Shown in pieces: positions 17,752 through 26,383 of a stretch of 64,000 nt of DNA. Position numbers and translations under genes: made by a program. The DNA is taken from positions 974,327 through 1,038,326 of the forward strand of contig NZ_JAKUKE010000003.1 in assembly GCF_024197615.1 (NCBI RefSeq), read 5' to 3'. This stretch comes from Desulfuromonas sp. KJ2020 (lineage in GTDB: Bacteria; Desulfobacterota; Desulfuromonadia; Desulfuromonadales; SZUA-540). Positions within the stretch are counted from its first letter, which is position 1, and the number at the start of each line of letters is the position of its first letter. The notes beneath the pieces are model-generated. The model worked only from the letters and a program-made list of their open reading frames with translations. It searched no databases and was not told the DNA's origin.

Positions 17752-18053
17752 ACCTCGATCCTGTCAATGATCAACTTGAGGTAAATTACGACCATACAAA
17801 CGCGGGTTATCTTATGTTCTCCACACAGTACTGTCAAGAAGGAGAGGATTCCCGTTGCTGCTAAAATCCATACAAGATCCCATCTATATGTATATGGTTT
17901 TACAGCAGCAAGGATCTGCAGTTTCTTTTAATAACAAACCAAATCCGGATTTTTAAATTGACACAAATATCCTACATCGTTAAAGTCTGACAATATAATT
18001 TTTTGCTGAAATTCCAAATAATTAAGACATACTAAGATCCACTATGGGTCGCG
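17752..18053. other. Intergenic region between divergent DUF2065 and HD-GYP genes
   Basis: About 300 AT-rich bases without a supportable gene. It separates divergently transcribed genes and so should hold both promoters. The only structure I can point to is an imperfect inverted repeat at 17855-17911, listed separately. No tRNA or known riboswitch pattern was recognised. Confidence 0.6.
17855..17911. repeat. Imperfect inverted repeat upstream of the HD-GYP gene
   Basis: TTGCTGCT followed by AAAATCCATAC (17855-17873) is mirrored by GTATATGGTTTTACAGCAGC plus AA (17890-17911). The outer eight bases pair exactly; the inner part pairs with small bulges around a loop of about 16 bases. It could be an operator or fold in RNA; no T-run follows immediately. 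Confidence 0.45.
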
Positions 18054-20099
18054 ATGAACTCCCTGAAATTTAAAATCCTGGGACTGACCATTGCCATCAT
18101 GATTGGCGCCGTCTGTTTGACGGTTTGGCATAACCTGAAAACACAAAAAGCCCTCCTTTCACAAATCGCTACGGAAAACAGTCGTATTCTCGGCGAAACC
18201 ATCCGCACCAGCATTACCACCAACACCAACCACGGTAACCTTACTGAAATAATCACGCTTTTTGAAAAAATAGCCAACGAACCAGCCTTCAAGGGAGTTC
18301 GTATATTTGACGAAGCCGGCCGCATCCTCGTTTCCGCCGATCCCACCGAGGTCGGTGGGCATGTTCCGTCCAGGGATCTGATGGCCTACCAAAAGGGCCA
18401 AGTCAGCTATTCAAGGATTGTCTTCGGCAACGAACACCAGAAGACCTTCATTCCCATACCAAATTCCAGCAACTGTCACGGTTGTCATAGCCCTGAGAGG
18501 GCGTTCGTAGGTATCCTCGAAGTGGATATGTCTTTAAGCGAACTGGACGCTATCCGCAGCAAAGGCCAGAAAACGACCTTACTCTCCTCCATGGGAATGC
18601 TGGCCGTACTGATTTTGACCCTAACCTCCTTCATTCTGTTTTATGTGGATGCACCGCTACGGAAGCTGATGAGTTCCATGGAATTCGTCGAGAAGGGACA
18701 TTTTGACCATGCCCACACTGAAATTCACAGTTCTGCCGAAATGTCCGAGCTTACAAACAAGTTCAATATGATGGTGGATCGCTTAAAAGAACTAATAGAC
18801 ACCAAGATCAGGCACGAGCGGGAATTGGCGGTCAGTCAGGAAAAGTTGGCTTTTCATGAGGAAATCCAGGAGATGAACCTCACCCTGGAGGAGCGGCTTA
18901 AAGAGATTGAATATCTCAACATCACCCTTGAGGAGCGACTTGAAGAAATCGAGGACGCTCATTTTCGTATTACGGACTTGGCCAGTGAACTGGAGCACAA
19001 GAATGTGACGCTTGAGCAGGCCGTTTCCCGCCTGTCAGCTCTCAATAGAATGAGTTTCGCCCTCAACTCAACGATGGATTCCGAAAGACTCTTCGCCCTT
19101 ATGACAAGCAAGACCCTGGAGGCGGTAAGCGCCTGTATAGGTTATATTCTTTTGATTGAAAAGGGTGGGGATGAACTGAGAATCGGAGCCACTGTCGGGC
19201 TCCCGCCTCACATCACGGCTGGAACCCGGATCCCCTTGCGCGTAGGAGGCATATCCAACTGGGTCATACAAAACCGCTGCCCCCTACTGCTTAAAGATTT
19301 CAAGGATTCGCCACGCTTTGACGAATTCAGTTATTTCGGCTTCAAAAGAGAAACGGTCATGTACGCCCCCCTGATGGTTAAAAATGAAGTCAGTGGAATT
19401 ATTTGCATGGCCAACAGAACAGATGGGATTGCCTTCGCCTCGGAAGATCTCGACCTTCTGTCGACCATCGCCTCCCAGGCCAGTGTGGCTATCAACAATG
19501 CCAACCTCTACCAGGAGCAGGAAGCAACCTACCTTAGTACCGTCCAGGCACTCGTTTCGGCGATAGAGGCCAACGATGCCTATACGCGCGGCCATTCAGA
19601 TCGCGTTCGACGATACAGCATCGAATTGGCCAAGCATATGGGCCTGCATGAATCATCCGTGAGACGACTGGAGCAGGCCGCCATTCTTCATGATATCGGG
19701 AAAATAGGCATCGCCGCGACCATCCTGCACAAAGAGGAAGCTCTTTCCCCTCCAGAGATTGAAGCCTTGCGGCAGCATCCAGTGATCGGTGTCCGCATTC
19801 TGGAGCCCATTCGTTTTTTCGGTGACATCACGAAGATCATCGAACAGCACCATGAACAGTTTGATGGCAACGGTTATCCCCACGGCATAGCGGGAGACGA
19901 CATCTGCCTTGAGGCCCGCATTCTCGCGGTTGCGGATACATTTGACGCCATGACCTCAGACCGCCCCTACCGGAAAGCACTCTCCTGCGAGCTGGCCATT
20001 GAAGAGATCGAAGAGCAGTCAGGCATTCAGTTTGATCCGGAAGTCACAGAGGCGTTTATCGAACTTTGCCGTAAAAACCGCTACAAATATTGCGCCTGA
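18054..20099 (+). CDS. Membrane sensor with c-heme site, HAMP, GAF and HD-GYP domains
   Basis: 681-residue protein predicted to degrade cyclic di-GMP. Order: TM1 (about 8-27); a periplasmic sensor region (28-178) with a c-type heme motif CHGCH at residues 141-145; TM2 (about 179-198); HAMP (198-250); a coiled coil (255-325) with a duplicated 14-residue unit (LTLEERLKEIEYLN/ITLEERLEEIEDAH); GAF (about 330-485); and HD-GYP (495-675) with HDIGK at 546-550 and DGNGYPHG near 604-611. The catalytic HD and GYP motifs are intact. Covalent heme in the periplasmic domain would need cytochrome c maturation and suggests redox or gas sensing; that is inference. Start ATG 18054 has only a weak ribosome-binding site. 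It is a single-gene unit converging on the radical SAM gene. Confidence 0.88.
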   Translation: MNSLKFKILGLTIAIMIGAVCLTVWHNLKTQKALLSQIATENSRILGETIRTSITTNTNHGNLTEIITLFEKIANEPAFKGVRIFDEAGRILVSADPTEVGGHVPSRDLMAYQKGQVSYSRIVFGNEHQKTFIPIPNSSNCHGCHSPERAFVGILEVDMSLSELDAIRSKGQKTTLLSSMGMLAVLILTLTSFILFYVDAPLRKLMSSMEFVEKGHFDHAHTEIHSSAEMSELTNKFNMMVDRLKELIDTKIRHERELAVSQEKLAFHEEIQEMNLTLEERLKEIEYLNITLEERLEEIEDAHFRITDLASELEHKNVTLEQAVSRLSALNRMSFALNSTMDSERLFALMTSKTLEAVSACIGYILLIEKGGDELRIGATVGLPPHITAGTRIPLRVGGISNWVIQNRCPLLLKDFKDSPRFDEFSYFGFKRETVMYAPLMVKNEVSGIICMANRTDGIAFASEDLDLLSTIASQASVAINNANLYQEQEATYLSTVQALVSAIEANDAYTRGHSDRVRRYSIELAKHMGLHESSVRRLEQAAILHDIGKIGIAATILHKEEALSPPEIEALRQHPVIGVRILEPIRFFGDITKIIEQHHEQFDGNGYPHGIAGDDICLEARILAVADTFDAMTSDRPYRKALSCELAIEEIEEQSGIQFDPEVTEAFIELCRKNRYKYCA

Positions 20100-20126
20100 C
20101 CCGACAGGATCAACATCCCGCCTTCA

Positions 20127-21950
20127 TCATTTTCTTTTCAGTTGTCGTTTCTTTCCCTTTTCCTTAAATCCACGACCCGAATCGGCCAGATCCAGCAGCA
20201 TCGAACCATCATCCAGCCGGCCTGTCAATTTCAGCGCTTCGAGGATATCCTGGCGGCTTTCGGGCAGATGCCATAAGAGGAGGGACTTCTGCAGTCTACG
20301 TTCACGGGCAGAGCGTGGCACATAAACCTCCTGGCCACTGAAAGGATCTACTCCAGTGTAATAGATGCAGGTTGACAGGGTTCCAGGAGTCGGGGTGAAT
20401 TCCTGGACCTGCTCCACGCGCAAACCATTTCTGCACAAAAAAAGGGCCCCATCAACCATAGCGGGTAAAGTACTGCCCGGATGTCCGGAGATAAAGTAAG
20501 GGACGATGCCCAACCGAGTCGCCTCTGAACGGTTAAATTGACGAAAGGCCTGAAGAAACTCCTCGAAAATACGGACAGGAGGCTTGTGCATCAAAGCTAA
20601 AACATCATCCGAGGCCGATTCCGGGGCCACTTTGAGTAATCCGCCGACATGGTGTCTAAGCAGCTCGTCTAAATAAGCCGGCTGCTTTGCAAACAGATCG
20701 AACCGGACGCCGGAAGCCACAAAGACATGCCGCACCCCCTTTGTCTCGCGGATTTTTTGCAAAAGATGAACCGCCTTGCCGTCACGGGTATCCAGGTTCG
20801 CACAGATTCGCGGAAACAGACAGCTGACTCGGCGACAAGCCGTTTCAGCCTCCGGGTTTTTGCATTTCAGCCCATACATGTTGGCGGTAGGCCCACCGAC
20901 ATCCGTGATCGTCCCAGAAAATTCAGGATCTCGAACCAGGCGACTTACTTCTGCCAGGATGGAGGCTTCGGAACGAGATTGTATCGACTGGCCCTGATGA
21001 CCGGCAATCGCACAGAAAGAGCATCCACCAAAACAGCCGCGGTGGGAGGTAATGGAATGACGGATCTGGATAAACGCCGGTATAGCCTCCGTATAGTCCG
21101 GATGTGGCCGTCGAGTGAAAGGCAGGGCGTAGATGCGGTCCATCTCCTCTTGGCTGAGCGGCCTTTGAGGTGGATTGACGATGACTTGTCGATTTCCATG
21201 CCCCTGGCAAAGCGCGCGCCCCCGAAAAGGATTTGATTCTTCCGACACCTGTCGGAACGCTTGGTTGAAAGCGTTTTTGTTTTGGCTGACCTCTTCAAAG
21301 GATGGCAGGGCAACGCTTTCCGTTGGACAGTCGCGACCGATAAAAGCCGTTCCCCGCACATCCTGAATCGATTCAAAAGGCTCGCCTGCCTGCATGCGCC
21401 GGGCAACTTCGAGCAAGGGCTTTTCGCCCATTCCGTAAATCAGCAAATCGGCCTTAGTATCGACAAGAATAGAACGTCGCACCGCATCAGTCCAATAATC
21501 GTAGTGGGCCAGCCGGCGAAGACTCCCCTCAATGCCGCCCAGGACAACGGGCAGTCCTTTGAACGCAGCCTTGACAGCGGCCGTATAGGTTATGAGGGCG
21601 CGATCAGGACGGGCACCGGCACGGCCACCGGGCGTATAGGCATCGTCGCGGCGCCTTTTGCGGGCGGCGGTATAATGATTGACCATCGAGTCCATTGCCC
21701 CCGCGGACACGGCGGCAAACAGGCGAGGACGCCCCATCACTGCAAAGGCCTCGCGTTCCCGCCAATCAGGCTGGGCGATGATTCCGACCCGAAAACCGTT
21801 GGCGAGTAGATAACGGGCCAACAGAGGAACGCCAAAAGAAGGGTGGTCGACATAGGCGTCACCACTGACAAAAAGGACATCGAGTTCGTCCCACCCCCTT
21901 TTTTTCATATCTTCCAGACAGGTTGGCAAAAAATCGATGCGATGGGTCAT
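20127..21950 (-). CDS. YgiQ family radical SAM protein (UPF0313)
   Basis: 607-residue radical S-adenosylmethionine protein. The 4Fe-4S motif is in HRGCFGGCSFCAIAGHQG (CxxxCxxC). The N-terminal cobalamin-binding-like region begins with LDVLFVSGDAYVDHPSFGVP and VVLGGIEGSLRRLAHYDYW, and the C-terminal part holds GTLSTCIYYTGVDPFSG; all are hallmarks of the YgiQ family. The reaction is unknown. It is convergent with the HD-GYP gene and downstream of the HDOD gene (81 bases), without evidence of functional linkage. Confidence 0.92.
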   Translation of the reverse strand: MTHRIDFLPTCLEDMKKRGWDELDVLFVSGDAYVDHPSFGVPLLARYLLANGFRVGIIAQPDWREREAFAVMGRPRLFAAVSAGAMDSMVNHYTAARKRRRDDAYTPGGRAGARPDRALITYTAAVKAAFKGLPVVLGGIEGSLRRLAHYDYWTDAVRRSILVDTKADLLIYGMGEKPLLEVARRMQAGEPFESIQDVRGTAFIGRDCPTESVALPSFEEVSQNKNAFNQAFRQVSEESNPFRGRALCQGHGNRQVIVNPPQRPLSQEEMDRIYALPFTRRPHPDYTEAIPAFIQIRHSITSHRGCFGGCSFCAIAGHQGQSIQSRSEASILAEVSRLVRDPEFSGTITDVGGPTANMYGLKCKNPEAETACRRVSCLFPRICANLDTRDGKAVHLLQKIRETKGVRHVFVASGVRFDLFAKQPAYLDELLRHHVGGLLKVAPESASDDVLALMHKPPVRIFEEFLQAFRQFNRSEATRLGIVPYFISGHPGSTLPAMVDGALFLCRNGLRVEQVQEFTPTPGTLSTCIYYTGVDPFSGQEVYVPRSARERRLQKSLLLWHLPESRQDILEALKLTGRLDDGSMLLDLADSGRGFKEKGKKRQLKRK

Positions 21951-22030
21951 ACTTCTTTATCCGTTTTAGACATAAATGTTTTCCGGAATTTTACCGCGAT
22001 TAGGTTGACAGGGAGAAGCAGACGGAGGTA

Positions 22031-22882
22031 TCAGGAGAAAAATAGCCCGCGATTTTCGGCATAGACTTTCCTGAATTGGGCCACCAGATCATCCAGATCG
22101 CCCTCATCCATCCCAAGGGCCTTGGCCCCTGCAGTCTTGGAAAGATCCAGGTCTTCCTCCGGCGAACGCTGTCCAATCCCTAGCTTTCGACACATGGTGC
22201 CAGCTAGATTGATGGCAGCGGTGAGGCGGTAGGCATTTGGATCTTCGTCAGGGTCCACATCCAGGTCTTCATGATGCAGCGTACTTTGAATCAGTGCCGG
22301 TGCGAAGTTCCACTTGTCGAGAACAGCGGCCCCGACAACAGCATGATTATGGGGAAAATAGTGTTTTTCCAGTTCGGAAAAAGTCCCTTCCCCGTTATAT
22401 ACAGCCTGTATAATACTGGTAAATTCATCGTTATTGTTATTGCTGCGTACAACTTTACCGATATGACGGAAAAGGCCGGCCAAAAAGGCCTCCTCCGGAT
22501 CCAGTGAACGCAGATGCTGAGCCAGCAACCGTCCGGCGATGGCGGCGCCAACGGAATCTTCCCAAAGCATTTTTTCCTGCAATCCGTATTTGCGGTGCAT
22601 CCCGGTCAGGCTGGCCGCAAGAACCAGGCTTCTCAAAGTCTTCTGCCCCAAAATAACGATAGCGGCTTTCAGGGTCGACACCTGACGCTGCAATCCGTAA
22701 AACGAGGAATTGGCAATTTTAAGGATACGGGCTGAAACAGCGGGGTCAGCGGAAATGGCATTGGCCAATCCATCAGCAGTGCTCTCGGGATCCTGCAGCA
22801 GTTCCATAACTTTGACGGCTACCGCGGGCATGGGGGGCAAATCGCCCACGGTCGCCACAACAGATTTCAAATCAGCATGCAT
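22031..22882 (-). CDS. HDOD domain signalling protein
   Basis: 283 residues dominated by an HDOD domain (about 10-210), an HD-related helical domain that has lost the metal-binding pair and usually works as a protein-interaction module in signalling. Recognisable segments are LPPMPAVAVKVMELLQDPES, ILKIANSSFYGL and ALIQSTLHHEDLD. The C-terminal 70 residues have no recognised domain. AGGAG lies 9-10 bases before ATG 22882. No receiver or catalytic domain is attached. It is probably a single-gene unit, with a 178-base gap to the iron operon. Confidence 0.87.
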   Translation of the reverse strand: MHADLKSVVATVGDLPPMPAVAVKVMELLQDPESTADGLANAISADPAVSARILKIANSSFYGLQRQVSTLKAAIVILGQKTLRSLVLAASLTGMHRKYGLQEKMLWEDSVGAAIAGRLLAQHLRSLDPEEAFLAGLFRHIGKVVRSNNNNDEFTSIIQAVYNGEGTFSELEKHYFPHNHAVVGAAVLDKWNFAPALIQSTLHHEDLDVDPDEDPNAYRLTAAINLAGTMCRKLGIGQRSPEEDLDLSKTAGAKALGMDEGDLDDLVAQFRKVYAENRGLFFS

Positions 22883-23060
22883 TCTTACTCTCCTGCCAAG
22901 GGAAATGATGTCGGAAGACGACAGGGTTACCGTATACTCGACCCATGAATAGTTATCAGGAAATATGCATCAAGTAAAGCGTTTTTGCAGCCTCACACAC
23001 ATCAGGAACACCCGGAAATGGCACCTGGCGATATCCGAAAACCCTTTCACTGAGAACTGA

Positions 23061-23708
23061 TCAGATTTTTCTGACAAAAATTTCCCTCGCCAGGTCTTCG
23101 TCGACGGCAAACTCGGAATTTCCAACCGTGAAGACGTAGGCCGGAAAAGTCCGCGCCAGCCGCAACTGATTGCCGGGCAGGACTCCTAGACTCATCAGTT
23201 TTTGCATCTTTTTGGGATCGGTCACGGACAGATAGGCAATCTCTCCCTTTTGCCCCGCATTGACCTCCGTGAGGGGTACAACGCCGGCCTCCCCGCGCGC
23301 CTGGGCTTCAAGGCAACATTTGCCCGGGGGAATAGGTTTTCCATGCGGGCAGGTGGTGGGATGATTGAGCAGCGTGCAGATTTTGGTATCTACGCCCTGG
23401 TGAAGAAGATGTTCAAACTCACAGGCCTTGGCGTCACCGCTCGCCCCCTTGATATCCAGCACATCCATCATGAGGCGTTCGGCCAGACGGTGGCGGCGAA
23501 CAGTCATTTTGGCCTCTTCCCGGCCTTCCTGACGCAGGTGCACACGCTCTCCCCTGACCTCAATGTAGGCCAGGCGATCCAGTTCCCGAAGGCCTTCGTC
23601 ATCAGGGCCGACATCGAGGGTTTGGAAGTGGGCGCCATTCTCCCCTTCTTCTTCGGTCGCTATCCATAGCGCCTCAAGAATTTCCTCGGCTTTTTCCGAA
23701 AGCTTCAT
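23061..23708 (-). CDS. DtxR/IdeR-type metal-dependent regulator fused to a FeoA domain
   Basis: 215 residues. An N-terminal winged helix (1-62) is followed by a metal-binding/dimerisation domain containing CEFEHLLHQGVD and NHPTTCPHGKPIPPG (about 95-133), the DtxR-family ligand pattern. A C-terminal SH3-like FeoA/DtxR-C domain (about 140-215) reads LTEVNAGQKGEIAYLSV...LMSLGVLPGNQLRL. Such proteins sense Fe(II) or Mn(II). Its ATG overlaps the stop of the Cys-rich gene by 4 bases (ATGA), so it is translationally coupled in the fur-feoB operon. Since no separate feoA is present here, the fused domain may also serve FeoB; that is inference. Confidence 0.88.
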   Translation of the reverse strand: MKLSEKAEEILEALWIATEEEGENGAHFQTLDVGPDDEGLRELDRLAYIEVRGERVHLRQEGREEAKMTVRRHRLAERLMMDVLDIKGASGDAKACEFEHLLHQGVDTKICTLLNHPTTCPHGKPIPPGKCCLEAQARGEAGVVPLTEVNAGQKGEIAYLSVTDPKKMQKLMSLGVLPGNQLRLARTFPAYVFTVGNSEFAVDEDLAREIFVRKI

Positions 23709-23890
23709 TGGGATCCTCCTTGATCGTCTTTTTTCCTGGCCAAACGTTTTAAATAGGAAGGCATAACCGGGTTGTCATAGCCGCAGAAGGGGCAGTGTAT
23801 CTTCCGGCAACCCCCGGGGCACAGACCACACCGAGGCTGTTTTTCAAGAGCGTCATGCGGCAGCTCTTTCTGGCAAAAACCACATTTCAT
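23705..23890 (-). CDS. Small Cys-rich (zinc-ribbon or rubredoxin-like) protein in the feo operon
   Basis: 61 residues with seven cysteines: CGFC (Cys3, Cys6), CGLCPGGC (Cys21, Cys24, Cys28) and CPFC (Cys33, Cys36), plus His32, and a basic tail (YLKRLARKKDD). The spacing suggests two metal knuckles binding Zn or Fe, but I do not recognise the family and no membrane helix is present, unlike the described FeoB-associated Cys-rich membrane protein. It overlaps feoB by 4 bases upstream and dtxR/feoA by 4 bases downstream, so it is translated together with both. A role as an iron-delivery or FeoC-like partner is speculation. Confidence 0.75.
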   Translation of the reverse strand: MKCGFCQKELPHDALEKQPRCGLCPGGCRKIHCPFCGYDNPVMPSYLKRLARKKDDQGGSQ

Positions 23891-25848
23891 GCCAGTACAC
23901 CCGTAAAGAGCAGCATCTTATTGAGAAGCCAGCCGACCCCAAACGCGAGAAGCGTAACGAAGATAAAAATCCCGAAGGCAACCTTCCATCCCCTCTCTTT
24001 ATTCATAACCAGAAACTGGGCCACACAGGGCACGAAAAGAGTCAAAGTAACCGCGGCAACAGTCAATTGGACCGGCGAAAGCAGACCGGATGTCTGCATG
24101 TCATAAAGCCCGGCCGCGCCGAAATCCCGCCGAAAGAATCCGAAAATAAAGGCGGCGGAGGCCTGGGAGGGCAGCCCCAGCATCGTCATGACGGGCTCCA
24201 TCTCCTTCACCACCCAGGCCAGGGCCCCACTGAGCTTGCCGGCCCACAACAGCACGGAAGCGATAATGAACAAGGGGAATATCTCGACAAAGTACCATTG
24301 CATCCGGGTCAGCGTCTTGGTTATCACGTTGCGCAACTGGGGCATGCGCAAGGGAGGGATCTCCATGTAAAACATGGGCTGCTCCCCCGGCACCAGACGG
24401 GCAGCCAAAAACCCGATGAGCAGAAAGACGAGAGCCATGCTGAGGGTCCAGACGGCCAAGGCCCCGGGCACGCTGGATAAAAGGCCGAGAATGACGCCAA
24501 GTTGAGCCGAACAGGGGATAGCCAAGGCCAGCAGGACTGTGGCGATGATTCTCTCCCGTACGGTTTCCAGGGTGCGTGTAACGATCGTGGCCATGGTGTC
24601 GCAGCCAAAACCGAGCACCAGAGGAATGACCGCTCGACCGTTCAGCCCGATTTTTTTGAAAATCCGATCAACCAGCATGGCCAGACGCGGAAAATAGCCG
24701 GTATCTTCAATAATGGAGAAGGCGAGAAAAAAGGTACCGACGATAGGCAGCACAATGGCGACGGCATAGCGTATGGCCAGCGTAAATATGCCGTATTCCC
24801 CCACCATGAGTTCGTGCAGCCAGTACCAGGGCAGAAAGCGATCCCCCAGGTGCAGGAGCCAGGGGATGAGGTACGCCTCAAAAAGCGTCGACTCTAGAAA
24901 ATCGACCACAGTACCGGCACCAAAGCCGCCGACAAACTTGTACAGCCCGAAATAGAGGGTAGCCAACAAAAAGGGGAACCCGGTCAAGGGATTCATGGTC
25001 AGGGCAGAAAGACGGTCCGACATCGACGGTTTTCTGCCCCCTTCCTGGGTCAGAACTCCGTTAAGAAGATTGCGGGTAATTCTTTTGCGCTCCAGGCTGA
25101 TATGCAGGTGAAGATCAGAACGTCGGGCAAAGGCAACCTTCTTGACGCACTCCATCAGCGGCTCAGTCAACTCCCCTTCCCTGTCCCCAACCAGTGCCTG
25201 GATATGTGTGTCCTTCTGCAAAAGAAGCAGCGCGAGCGAGCGGCGGCTGAGTCGGTAATCGCTCTGAAAACAGGTTGATATTTCCTGAATATCATCTTCG
25301 AGGTCGGGGGAGTAGGAAAACGGGGCACCGACGCAGAAATCCTGATTGCCAATCGCCTGCCGAATTTCCTGAAGACCTCGGCGGCGCGCCGTCGCCGCCC
25401 CGATCACGGGAATGCCGAGTCGTTCACGCAGCGCGGGAAAATCAATCTGGATGCCCAGTCGCTCCGCCTCATCCATAATATTGATGACCAGCATCATGGG
25501 AAGGCCCGCTTCGACTAGCTGAAGGGTCATGGGGAGCATGCGCTCAACATTGCGGGCATCGATAACGTGAATGACGACGTGGGGCGTTTCGTTCAGCAGG
25601 ATATCCCGCGCCACCTTTTCCTCTTCGGAAATCGGTATAAGCGAGTACATGCCAGGCGTATCGAGGACCTCATAGCGGGTCCCGGCGATATCGCAGTGCC
25701 CGCGGGAAATCTCGACGGAGGTACCAGGATAATTTGAAACGGTGGTGTACGTTCCGGTCAGCTCGTTGAACAGAGAGCTCTTGCCGACGTTGGGGCTGCC
25801 GACAAGAATGATACGGGGAGCGTCTTGGCCTTTATCAACGGCGGCCAT
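23887..25848 (-). CDS. feoB: Ferrous iron transporter FeoB
   Basis: Main Fe(II) importer, a membrane protein with an N-terminal G domain. G motifs visible: GSPNVGKSSLFNELTG (G1), the switch region SNYPGTSVE, DTPGMYSL (G3) and NIMDEAERLG (G4). The C-terminal half holds several TM helices with the Nramp-like conserved FFLAFSIIEDTGYFPRLAML and LVLGFGCDTMATIVTRTLE, and a second gate repeat QLGVILGLL. At 653 residues it is shorter than E. coli FeoB (773), mainly at the C-terminus. No separate feoA precedes it. It is 51 bases downstream of fur and overlaps the Cys-rich gene (ATGA). Likely Fur-regulated through the palindrome at 26352. Confidence 0.96.
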   Translation of the reverse strand: MAAVDKGQDAPRIILVGSPNVGKSSLFNELTGTYTTVSNYPGTSVEISRGHCDIAGTRYEVLDTPGMYSLIPISEEEKVARDILLNETPHVVIHVIDARNVERMLPMTLQLVEAGLPMMLVINIMDEAERLGIQIDFPALRERLGIPVIGAATARRRGLQEIRQAIGNQDFCVGAPFSYSPDLEDDIQEISTCFQSDYRLSRRSLALLLLQKDTHIQALVGDREGELTEPLMECVKKVAFARRSDLHLHISLERKRITRNLLNGVLTQEGGRKPSMSDRLSALTMNPLTGFPFLLATLYFGLYKFVGGFGAGTVVDFLESTLFEAYLIPWLLHLGDRFLPWYWLHELMVGEYGIFTLAIRYAVAIVLPIVGTFFLAFSIIEDTGYFPRLAMLVDRIFKKIGLNGRAVIPLVLGFGCDTMATIVTRTLETVRERIIATVLLALAIPCSAQLGVILGLLSSVPGALAVWTLSMALVFLLIGFLAARLVPGEQPMFYMEIPPLRMPQLRNVITKTLTRMQWYFVEIFPLFIIASVLLWAGKLSGALAWVVKEMEPVMTMLGLPSQASAAFIFGFFRRDFGAAGLYDMQTSGLLSPVQLTVAAVTLTLFVPCVAQFLVMNKERGWKVAFGIFIFVTLLAFGVGWLLNKMLLFTGVLA

Positions 25849-25899
25849 GGGGGTGTCCTTCAGGAGTATGGATGAATGAGGTCATGGTCAATCTGGCTG

Positions 25900-26334
25900 T
25901 TATTTTTTTTGAGTGCATTTGGAGCAGAGGCCATAGAGTTCGAGTCGATGATTTCTGATCGTGAAGCCATGGTCCCTGGCAACTTCATCCTGCAGTTTCT
26001 CAATGCGCGGGTCGTAGAATTCCAGTATGGCGCCACAATCGGTACAAACGAGGTGGTCATGATGCTTTTCATCGATACAGGACTCGTAGCGGGTCTGCCC
26101 GTCCCCAAAGTTATGGCCTTCGGCCAGACCGCATTCGGCCAGCAGCTTCAGCGTGCGGTGTACGGTTGCGTAGCCAATCTGGGGATGTTTTTTGCGTAGT
26201 TTGAGATAGAGGTCTTCGGTGGAGGGATGGGATCCGAAACGGAGAAACTCGTCAAGGATGATCTCCCGTTGTCGGGTACTTTTAAGCCCCTGCTGGGCCA
26301 GGTAGTCGTGAAAGATTTTTTTGACTTCCTGCAT
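25900..26334 (-). CDS. fur: Ferric uptake regulator family protein
   Basis: 144-residue Fur-family repressor. N-terminal winged helix (REIILDEFLRFGSHPSTEDLY is described by REIILDEF and STEDLY), recognition region IGYATVHRTLKLL, then the dimerisation domain with EKHHDHLVCTDCGAILEF (His-rich metal site plus CxxC) and a C-terminal CSKC. Both cysteine pairs are intact, as in zinc-structured Fur. It starts at ATG 26334 with AGGGGTG as ribosome-binding site. It heads the operon with feoB, and a Fur-box-like palindrome lies in its own promoter, indicating autoregulation. It could also be PerR or Zur by sequence alone, but the feoB context favours Fur. Confidence 0.92.
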   Translation of the reverse strand: MQEVKKIFHDYLAQQGLKSTRQREIILDEFLRFGSHPSTEDLYLKLRKKHPQIGYATVHRTLKLLAECGLAEGHNFGDGQTRYESCIDEKHHDHLVCTDCGAILEFYDPRIEKLQDEVARDHGFTIRNHRLELYGLCSKCTQKK

Positions 26335-26335
26335 A

Positions 26336-26383
26336 CGTCACCCCTCTTACCTGAAAATGATTTTCAAGATAACAGGGGTGACG
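26336..26383. repeat. Outer inverted repeat framing the Fur box
   Basis: CGTCACCCCT (26336-26345) and AGGGGTGACG (26374-26383) are exact 10-base inverted copies, centred within half a base of the inner Fur-box palindrome. The outer copy near fur contains its AGGGGTG ribosome-binding site; the other sits in the promoter spacer. Confidence 0.7.
26352..26366 (-). promoter_or_regulatory. Fur-box-like palindrome in the fur-feoB promoter
   Basis: TGAAAATGATTTTCA is a perfect 15-base palindrome (six-base arms around TGA) resembling the Fur box. It lies directly downstream of the proposed -10 box (26367-26372) and so covers the transcription start. Binding by Fur would block the fur-feoB operon when iron is plentiful. 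Confidence 0.7.
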
